This document shows positions 56,815-64,000 of a stretch of DNA of 64,000 bases, in pieces. The number at the start of each line of letters is the position of its first letter. Position 1 is the stretch's first letter. The notes below the pieces were generated by a model. The model saw nothing but the letters and a program-made list of their open reading frames with translations, searched no databases and was not told the origin of the DNA. Location: positions 5,777,983-5,841,982 of the forward strand of contig NC_134541.1 of NCBI RefSeq assembly GCF_050624435.1. The letters run 5' to 3'. The position numbers and the translations under genes are program-made. The stretch comes from Tenrec ecaudatus (Eukaryota; Chordata; Mammalia; Afrosoricida; Tenrecidae).

Positions 56815-57268
56815 TTGATAATTGTAGCTGCTCTCTGGTTCTGGGTAATTGTGATCACTTCCCCTTCTAGCAAACAACCGATGTCAACTGAGAAATATTC
56901 CCCAGAAGGTGAGATTACTCCCCTTCCTATGCCTTTGAAAGATCCATGTCCTGATTGCGTGCAGAGAGTATTGTATAATAAAACTAGAAACTGGAAGCCA
57001 GAAACCCCCCTTAAGGAATTTATGTTAGATCTTGAGCAGGCTGGGCTATTGCAACAGAAACCCACGGAAATCCCAGAGGCTCGTTTGGAAGCTTTTGTGC
57101 AAGACTCTAAAAAAAGTTTATCATCCTCTACCCACGGTTTTTCCATTTCCTTATACTGGTTACCGCATAGGGGGGCAGAATATGGCATCCCCCTCCAGGA
57201 AATAACCCAAAGAGAAATGGAGTTCCTGACCCTGATTTACCTTATATGAGCTCTTATCATGAAAATGG
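56815..57268 (+). CDS. Unrecognised open frame, left part (split by RPS24 retrocopy)
   Basis: ATG at 56815 opens 144 codons. The N-terminus is hydrophobic (MIIVAALWFWVIVIT), possibly a signal anchor. It is followed by a proline- and charge-rich region (SPEGEITPLPMPLKDPCPDC). A second reading frame across 57205-57268 (GVPDPDLPYMSSYHENG) continues without a break on the far side of the RPS24 retrocopy (LRLISKEGVKVPLSSSNF at 57811). I do not recognise either. An LTR-like unit follows at 58.1 kb, so it may be the internal part of an unclassified ERV. It could also be a chance frame. Confidence 0.35.
57261..57268. repeat. TSD left, RPS24 retrocopy
   Basis: gaaaatgg, repeated at 57803-57810. Confidence 0.75.
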
Positions 57269-57802
<534 letters not shown>

Positions 57803-57810
57803 GAAAATGG
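57803..57810. repeat. TSD right, RPS24 retrocopy
   Basis: Second copy of gaaaatgg, after the A-tail. Confidence 0.75.
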
Positions 57811-58112
57811 CTTAAGACTGATTAGCAAAGAAGGTGTAAAAGTTCCTCTTAGTAGTTCGAATTTTATGGAAAGGTTAGCAAGAGGAGGGGCCCCCGTGGT
57901 GTTTGAAGTCCACTGAAGCAAAGCTACCTATTGTGAGGCAACTCATGCCTTGGTACAGAAAGGCTTTGGAGAGTTTAATTTATGGGAACTTAGTGGAAAA
58001 GAAAGAACAAGTGAAAACCCTAGAAGAACAGCTTGAGAAGGAACAGAAAGAACAGCCAAAGCCTTTCAAGCAATTTTTGTGTTTGACAATAAATGCATCA
58101 ATGCTTTACTGA
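57811..58112 (+). CDS. Unrecognised open frame, right part, coiled-coil C-terminus
   Basis: The frame from before the RPS24 insert runs to a TGA at about 57914. An overlapping frame 57903-58112 encodes 69 residues ending in a charged heptad stretch (EKKEQVKTLEEQLEKEQKEQ), a likely coiled coil. There is no family match from memory. It sits directly upstream of an LTR-like unit. Retroviral internal origin is possible but unproven. Confidence 0.3.
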
Positions 58113-58129
58113 TTTCATAGTAACAATGT

Positions 58130-58565
58130 GCCCTAGTTGGATAAAGTGTGCTCAGTTAATTGCTTAGGGAAATTTTGCCTTTTACTTTTTATAAGATTAA
58201 ATAAAATATTAATAGATATAATAATTTTGTTAGAAGGTTATGTCTATCACCCTTGTGGTTGAGACAGTTTTAGTTTCAAGATGTACTAATTTTTAACAAA
58301 GAACCATGATGTGTATCTGATCGAGAGTAAAGATATGTGATTATGTAACTTGTTACGGTTTTGTGGCCTAAGAATTTCCTGATGTATGACCTGAGGCCAT
58401 AAGCTTTAAACCAAGAAAAAGAATATAAGTTGAAGCTTTGCATGAATAAAATTGGAACAGTCACCTGCAACCTTTGAGTCCTGTGGTTTCTGTCTCCCAA
58501 TCGCCAACGCCGTGACTCACCTTGACGGACCCCTGGACCTTGCTGCAGCTGGACTGCGGCAGGCT
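58130..58565 (+). mobile_element. Probable LTR (unclassified ERV)
   Basis: In order: an AT-rich U3, gaatataagttg (TATA-like) near 58420, a polyadenylation signal aataaaa near 58445, and a U5-like gtcctgtggtttctgtctcccaatcg. No partner or PBS was confirmed. Confidence 0.45.
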
Positions 58566-58625
58566 AATGTCCAATCTATGGACTTGATCTGTACTGGGCC
58601 GGAATGTTTTCTCAATAATCAATTG

Positions 58626-58627
<2 letters not shown>

Positions 58628-58659
<32 letters not shown>

Positions 58660-58660
58660 T
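58628..58660. repeat. (GT)n microsatellite
   Basis: About 16 uninterrupted GT units. Confidence 0.95.
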
Positions 58661-58739
58661 TTCTTATAAACGTGTGTCTATGAATTTCTCTGTCTACCTG
58701 TACTAACACAGGCATACATTAAGCCACCTATGGGAAAAT

Positions 58740-59170
58740 CCAGAACTGGGTATGCACTGACCCAGGCCAACTAGGCCCAGATGGGAAATCTAGAGCAAAG
58801 TAGGCACCAGCTACATGACAACCCACAGGTGGGCCTTAACTCACACTATGGTCAGTCAATATCCTCAACCACGCCTCCCCAGTCAGTCGGGACAGGCAGG
58901 TATAAATACCAGACCAAAGGCAAGCCATTTCCTTCTGGGTTCCTATGCTCTCTTGCAAATTGGAGGCTGGGGGCACACATCCGCCCCAGTGCCCTCTCTG
59001 GGCTTTCTCTCTCTCAGGGCAGTCTCTTGGGATTTCCTTCTCTTGGTTCTGAGATCCTGTTCCTGTACTCCTTTCACATGGTTTTTCGCTCTTGCCCCAG
59101 CCGTACCTCCACTGTTCACCTGTCTCTTCCAGTAGTCATCAGATTAAAAATGACACCTAGCCGAAATTGC
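58740..59170 (+). mobile_element. LTR-like unit 1
   Basis: gatgggaaatctagagc, caacccacaggtgggcc, ggtataaataccag (TATA) and a pyrimidine-rich downstream part. It shares order and words with 59520-59930 (gtgggaaatttgcc, cacaggtgcacctgaac, gggataaaagcag). Probably two LTRs of one family. Confidence 0.45.
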
Positions 59171-59371
59171 CATCCTCAGGATCACTAATGTCCAGGTCAC
59201 CTCAACTCCATTTACCATGTGCCCCTATGTGGATGAAAACCCCTCCAAGAGAGCAGGATGGATACGGACTCAAAGCCCTTCGTGTCCATTTATCAGCAGG
59301 AGGACTGTCTCCACCCAGTGTCCCCAAATGATTTGGGTCCATACTCCTTCAATGGGGAAGGGCAGATGGGT

Positions 59372-59475
59372 AGATTAAGGATAAAGGGGGTTGTCTCCAC
59401 CAAATGCCTACCCTAAACGAAAATTAACTAGCCATGCCACTACAAAGGGGTTGCAAAGGAAATCAGGCACAAAGT
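59372..59475. repeat. Dispersed repeat, copy 2
   Basis: Partner of 56205-56300. Confidence 0.65.
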
Positions 59476-59519
59476 GGACACCTATGGGGGCAGTGCAAGG
59501 CAGACCATGCTTGGACCCT

Positions 59520-59930
59520 GGGACACAACAGGTCACACAGGTGTGCCTGCCTCTAATTAGCCACTAATCCATCCAAAACTGAGCACTTTGCAGACTATGA
59601 CTCCCCTAGACACAGGTGGGAAATTTGCCTGATACACACACTAGCCATTAGCAATATGACATCACACAGGTGCACCTGAACTCAGACAGTACCCTCATCT
59701 ACACCCCTCTAAGTAGCGAGATGGGATAAAAGCAGGGCCTGAGAGCAGTGGGTTGCTTGGTTCTGCACACTTGGCTCTGCACTCTGGTTTCGTGCTCCTG
59801 TACCAGTACTACTTTCATGTGGCTTTCACAGTCCTGAAGTGGGCGTCTTTAGTCATGAACTCCCCTGGGGTCCTCACTCGGCCTGCACGCTTTCCAGAGA
59901 TAGCTTATACTTTTGAGAATACAATACCTG
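59520..59930 (+). mobile_element. LTR-like unit 2
   Basis: See 58740-59170; a gataaaag TATA-like word near 59727, then cacttggctctgcactctgg. Confidence 0.4.
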
Positions 59931-59948
59931 AAACTTCCCTTTCCCTCG

Positions 59949-60440
59949 TGTGTTGGACAGGGTTCTCTAGAGAGACAAACCAGATTGCTAGTAATTATAT
60001 ATTTATAAAGGTAGATATATAATACAAGAAATGAACCGTTAAATTATATACAGATAGATCATACAAGAAATTAACAGTTAAATTATAAAACAGTGAGACA
60101 CTAGCAGTCCTTTAAGGCTTGAGAGCCGCCAGTTGCCAGTCCCCTTCTGTAGAGAGAGCTGGGCTATACATACCCAGGCAGCAAACAGCAAGGCAGGTCC
60201 CCAACTGTCATCAACTGTCGGTCCCCAGCTCGAGATGAACACTCCAATCGTGTGGGCTCAAAGGGACCTCAACTTACAGCGACACAGTCCACAGGCTAGA
60301 CATCCCACAGGTAGTGAGTGTACCCCTTTAAACTGAGGCACACAACAAGCAAGGCGAGGCTCACCGAGCCATTTATCCCTCTGCCCTTCAGTTAATCCTA
60401 CTTGTGTTTATCAGCCAGGCTGGCACAATAAACTATCGCA
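59949..60440 (-). mobile_element. 3' LTR of the ERV-L provirus
   Basis: On the minus strand it runs from tgcgatagtttattgtgcc to agagaaccctgtccaacaca (492 bases), with typical ERV-L ends. A purine-rich ggcaaggggtgga lies just before it on the minus strand (60441-60455), fitting a polypurine tract. Confidence 0.8.
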
Positions 60441-60644
60441 ATCCACCCCTTGCCAACCTGGCACCTGTACACAATTCTTGAGCCGTATAATTTCCAGATA
60501 TTAATGAAATCACACTTATACTTATCATCAATGATCTATCATACATATAAATGAAAACACACTGAGTCAAATTATATCTGATATATCGTACTTGAACAAA
60601 GGAAATATATGCAATAATCACATACAAAGAAAATACATTGACAA
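60441..60644 (-). other. ERV-L 3' internal spacer with polypurine tract
   Basis: 200 AT-rich bases between the dUTPase stop and the LTR. ERV-L elements lack env; none is seen here. Confidence 0.6.
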
Positions 60645-61100
60645 TTACAAGCCTCGCTTTTGCAATTGATCACGTGGTCGTAATTGATAGGTAGAACTAC
60701 CTTCTACTGCTACCCATTCTGTATTACCTTTGCCCTCAGCAAGCACCTCTGCTGGTTGTGGTTTTTGGCCTGGCGGGGTGACGCAGACCTTCATTCCTGA
60801 GGGGTCTGGGTCATTATAAGTCCTGTTAGGATTGGGCTGCTGTAAGTTACCATTTACTTTAATCACAGGGCATGGTAACACTAAGAGTCGGCCTATGGGA
60901 TCTCCTGGATTCCAGACATATTCTTCTTTACCTCCATTATGTAGGACCAGTCCAATTTCTCCTTGGTAGTCAGGCTCAATCACCCCTCTTAGTACGGTGA
61001 CACTCTTCCTGACCTGTTGATCCAAAGGCATGAGAAGTCCAAAGTGCCCAGGGGGCATTCTCAGCGCTGCCAGTTCAGTGGAATTCGTGCTGTGTTTCCA
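60645..61100 (-). pseudogene. ERV-L dUTPase domain, open
   Basis: The frame 61151-60645 has the trimeric dUTPase motifs (GHFGLLMPLDQQ; VTVLRGVIEPDYQGEIGLVLHNGG, carrying the GVIDPDYQGEI-like motif; PGDPIGRLLVLPC). dUTPase hydrolyses dUTP and limits uracil in retroviral DNA. Class III ERV-L elements carry it after integrase. I see no stop in the domain. The active-site motif has E in place of the usual D (VIEPDYQGE). It sits at the end of pol, followed by spacer and LTR. Confidence 0.9.
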
Positions 61101-61860
61101 GGTGGGAGAGTTCCTTCCTTCGGGACCAGGACCTCCAGGCCTGAGGAACACAGGGTTGCTGGGACAGGAAGCAAAAATGCTGCAAGGGGATCACTAGGAG
61201 TAATAGTGAGTGGTGCCACTCCAGCTTCCACCCCTTGGTTCCTGGACCCATGAATTCTGGCTATTGGAGACACAGCACCATATGTTGGCCGCTGGTTTAG
61301 AGCGTATACAGCTTCCTGGAGAACATTGCCCCAGCCCCGCAAGTTGTTGCCACCTAGTTGGCGCCGTAATTGCCGCACTGTATTTGCTGTAAAGTGAGTT
61401 CCTTGATCTGAAGCAATGCTATGTGGGATGCCATGCCGGTGGATGAGGCATTCTGTAAGTCCACGAATAGTAGTTTTGGCAGAAGCATCACGTGCAGGGA
61501 AGGCAAGTCCATATCCAGAGTAGGTGTCTATTCCAGTAAGAACAAAACGCTGGCCCCTCCATGATGGAAGTGGTCCTATGTAATCAACCTGCCACCAAGT
61601 TACGGGTTGATCTCCCCGAGGAATTGTCCCATATCTTGGACAAATGTTGGCTTCTGTTGCTGGCAAATGGGACACTCAGCAGTGGCAGTGGCCAAGTCAG
61701 CCTCGGTGAGTGGAAGTCCATGTTGCTGTGCCCATGCATAACCTCCATCCCTGCCGCCATGTCCACTTTGTTCGTGTGCCCACTGGGTGATAACAGGAGT
61801 GGCAGAGGAAAGAGGAAGACCAGTCTCCACAGCGCATGTCATCTTATCCACTTGATTATT
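61061..61860 (-). pseudogene. ERV-L integrase, catalytic glutamate region deleted
   Basis: The zinc-binding N-domain is at 61851-61675 (HEQSGHGG, CPICQQQ). The core follows at 61675-61061 with WWQVDYIGP (first Asp) and SIASDQGTHF (second Asp). Directly after THFTANTV the text jumps to RQLRRQLGG, so about 40 residues with the catalytic Glu are missing. The C-terminal part (AVYALNQRPTYGAVSP, ARIHGSRNQGV) is kept. The integrase is therefore inactive. Confidence 0.9.
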
Positions 61861-61887
61861 AAAGTCCTCCTCTTCAGAGGTAATCCT

Positions 61888-62592
61888 TTAGTGAGCGTTC
61901 ACGTGAGATGCAATTAACTTTACTTTCTTGGCCCATTCAGAGAGGTCTATCCACATACCTCTTCCCCACACCTCCTTGTCACCAATGTTCCAATCATGGT
62001 CCTCCCAATTCCCTGACCATCCAGCCAAGCCCTTAGCCACAGCCCATGAATCAGTACACAGTCTCACATCTGGCCATTTTTCCTCATATGCAAACTGAGC
62101 GGCCAGGTACACTGCTCGAAGTTCTGCCCATTGGGAAGAGTTCCCTTCACCACTGTCCTTTAGGGAGATCCCAGAAAGGGGCTGTAGTGCTGCTGCTGTC
62201 CACTTACGAGTGGCACCTGCATATCGTGCAGAGCCATCCGAAAACCAAGCATGACTTTTTTGGTCTTCACTTAAAGTATGGTAAGGAACTCCCCAGGAGG
62301 CCATAGGTGCAGACTGAGAGAAAGGAGGTAATGTGACAGGAGTGGAGACTGTGGGCATTTGGGCCACTTCTTCATGTAGCTTTCTTGTTCCTTCTGGTCC
62401 TGCTTTGGCCCGATCTCGTATATACCACTTCCATTTAACAATGGAGTGTTGCTGCGCACGTCCAACTTTATGATTACGTGGGTCAGACAATACCCAGTTC
62501 ATGATAGGAAATTCAGGCCGCATGGTGACTTGGTGGCCCATGGTGAGGCGTTCATGGTGTGGCCCAGTAATAGGCCAACAGCTGTTTTTCAA
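61888..62592 (-). pseudogene. ERV-L RNase H
   Basis: The open frame 62592-61888 includes WFSDGSARY (first catalytic Asp), SSQWAELRAVYLA (Glu), and LCTDSWAVAKGL (Asp). It ends IASHVNAH at a stop, before integrase. All catalytic residues are visible in one frame, though the protein lacks its own start. Confidence 0.9.
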
Positions 62593-63500
62593 AGGGGGGG
62601 GTAGTTGTTTGCAGAGGATGGCAAGACTTTACTCCAAAATCCCAATGGTCTACGCTGTGATTCACCAATAGGGCTCTGCCAAAGACTCCACACTGCATCT
62701 TTATCTACAACTGACACCTCTAGCACCATTGGGTCAGCTGGATCCTATGGTCCCAGTGGCAAAGCAGCTTGCACGGCAGCCTGAACTTGTTGAAGAGCCT
62801 TTTCTTGTTCTGGGCTCCACTCAAAAACGGAGGCTTTTCGTGTCACTTGATAAATAGGTCGAAGTAGAACACCCAAGTGAGGAATATGTTGCCTCCAAAA
62901 TCCGAAGAGGCCCACTAGGCGTTGTGCCTCTTTTTAAGTCGTTGGGGGAGCTAAATGTAATAGCTTATCTTTCACTTTAGTAGGAATATCTCGACATGCC
63001 CCACACCATTGGACCCCTAGAAATTTTCCTGATGTGGAGGGTACCTGAATCTTTGTTGGGTTAATTTCACAACCCCTTGGATGCAGATATTGTACCAATG
63101 AATCTAGAGTCTTTGATACATCCTCCTTAGTGGGTCCAATCAGCATAATGTCATCAATATAATGGACCAGTGTGACATTTTATGGTGGTCAAGGTCCCTT
63201 CGGACTAAATTATGGCACAGGGCAGAAGAGTTGATGTACCCCTGGGGGAGAGTTGTGAAAGTATATTGTTGCCCCTGCCAGGTGAAGGCAAACTGCTTCT
63301 GGTGGTCCTTTGAGACTGGTATTGAGAAGAAGGCATTAGCCAGATCAATAGCTGCATATCATGTACCATGAAAAGTATTAATTTGCTCAAGCAATGTAAT
63401 CACATCTGGGACAGCAGCTGCAACTGGAGTCACTGCCTGGTTAAGTTTACGATAATCCACTGTCGTTCTCCAGGATCCATCTGTCTTCTTTACAGGCCAA
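62593..63500 (-). pseudogene. ERV-L reverse transcriptase, broken
   Basis: Motifs in order in three frames: [15 protein letters not shown] (63450), a middle region with stops, the catalytic YIDDIMLIG at about 63150, and LHPRGCEINPTKIQ, GKFLGVQWCG. YIDD is intact. A stop lies just before it (near 63182) and another near 62936. Confidence 0.9.
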
Positions 63501-64000
63501 ATTGGTGAATTAAATAGGGATGTAGTAGGAATCACCACCCCTCCATCTTTCAAGTCTTTGATGGTGGCACTGATCTCTGCAATCCCTCCAGGAATGCGGT
63601 ACTGCTTTTGGTTTACTATTTTCCTACGTAATGGCAATTCTAATGGTGTCCACTTGGCCTTTCCTACCATGACAGCCCTTATTCCACATTTTAGGGATCT
63701 GATATGGGGGGGGTTCTGCCAGTTACTAAGTATGTCTATTCCAATGATGCATTCTGGAACTGGGGAAATAACCACAGGATGGGTCCGGGGGCCCACTGGA
63801 CCCACAGTGAGGCGTACTTGAGCTAAAACTCCATTGATAACTTGACCTCCATGAGCCCCCACTCTGATTGGTGGGCCCTCGAAACATTTTGGGTCTCCTG
63901 GAATTAGTGTCAGTTCTGAGCCGGTGTCTAGTAATCCCCGAAAAGTTTGATTAGTTCCTTTCCCCCTTGAACAGTCACTCTTGTGAAAGGCCACAGGTCC
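63501..64000 (-). pseudogene. ERV-L protease and RT start
   Basis: The frame 63994-63359 starts within protease ([16 protein letters not shown]; the active-site Asp-Thr-Gly is intact). It continues to GIDILSNWQ, then the RT N-terminus ([30 protein letters not shown]). It is open for 211 codons and cut by the window edge, where gag would follow. Confidence 0.88.

Noticed and set aside
56751-57188. 145-codon ORF on minus
   Set aside because: Antisense shadow of the open frame on +; no protein signature seen.

Overview
The window is mammalian nuclear DNA dominated by transposable elements. The recurring short interspersed element (gagccctggtgg...ggttaag head, tRNA-like body, atgagtcggaatcgac-like tail) is an AfroSINE, which places the organism in Afrotheria. 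The very abundant LINE-1 3' UTR (3' end gagcccctaataaaatgatt) points to a tenrec-like species. The clade rests on AfroSINE; the genus is inference. Nothing prokaryotic is present.

Layout. 1-2430: decayed gammaretrovirus-like (class I) ERV pol. 2440-6060: decayed C2H2 zinc-finger array on +, split by a DBI/ACBP retrocopy with clear target-site duplications (TSDs) and by an AfroSINE. 7.5-10.5 kb: ERV-L type solo LTR and L1 3' ends. 10.5-23.8 kb: a betaretrovirus-like (class II) provirus, 'ERV A', split by about 10 kb of same-direction L1 material. That material includes a near full-length L1 (10877-19972, minus) with ORF1, ORF2, a roughly 3 kb 3' UTR, a three-monomer 5' UTR and an AURKB-derived retrocopy inside it. 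23.8-32.3 kb: L1 3' UTR copies, an H/ACA snoRNA-like retrocopy, a 28S rRNA 3'-end retrocopy, and the broken 5' exons of a ZNF343-like paralogue. 32.3-36.6 kb: 'ERV B', a relative of ERV A with the same internal gag-pol-env deletion junctions and two LTR types. 36.6-43 kb: L1 and LTR fragments.

The best candidate for a working protein-coding gene is a KRAB zinc-finger gene on the minus strand, exons between 52595 and 44747, which I recognise as ZNF343-like. Four exons with consensus splice sites (including a canonical 127-bp KRAB-A exon) join in one open frame of 576 codons. Its finger array is cut short by a frameshift, and decayed finger remnants continue to about 43330, split by an ERV-L LTR. 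The 5' part of this locus is duplicated at 29.48-31.6 kb.

56-64 kb: an ERV-L-type LTR, an unrecognised open frame split by an RPS24 retrocopy, several LTR-like segments, and a minus-strand ERV-L provirus with protease, RT, RNase H, integrase and dUTPase plus its 3' LTR.

No multi-gene system beyond these was found. The most unusual items are the L1-mobilised cellular RNAs (snoRNA, 28S rRNA, AURKB chimera, DBI, RPS24), the internally deleted ERV family that spread after its deletion, the chimeric LTR arrangement, the L1 architecture, and the intact KRAB-ZNF reading frame. All family names are from recognition by eye; no searches were run.
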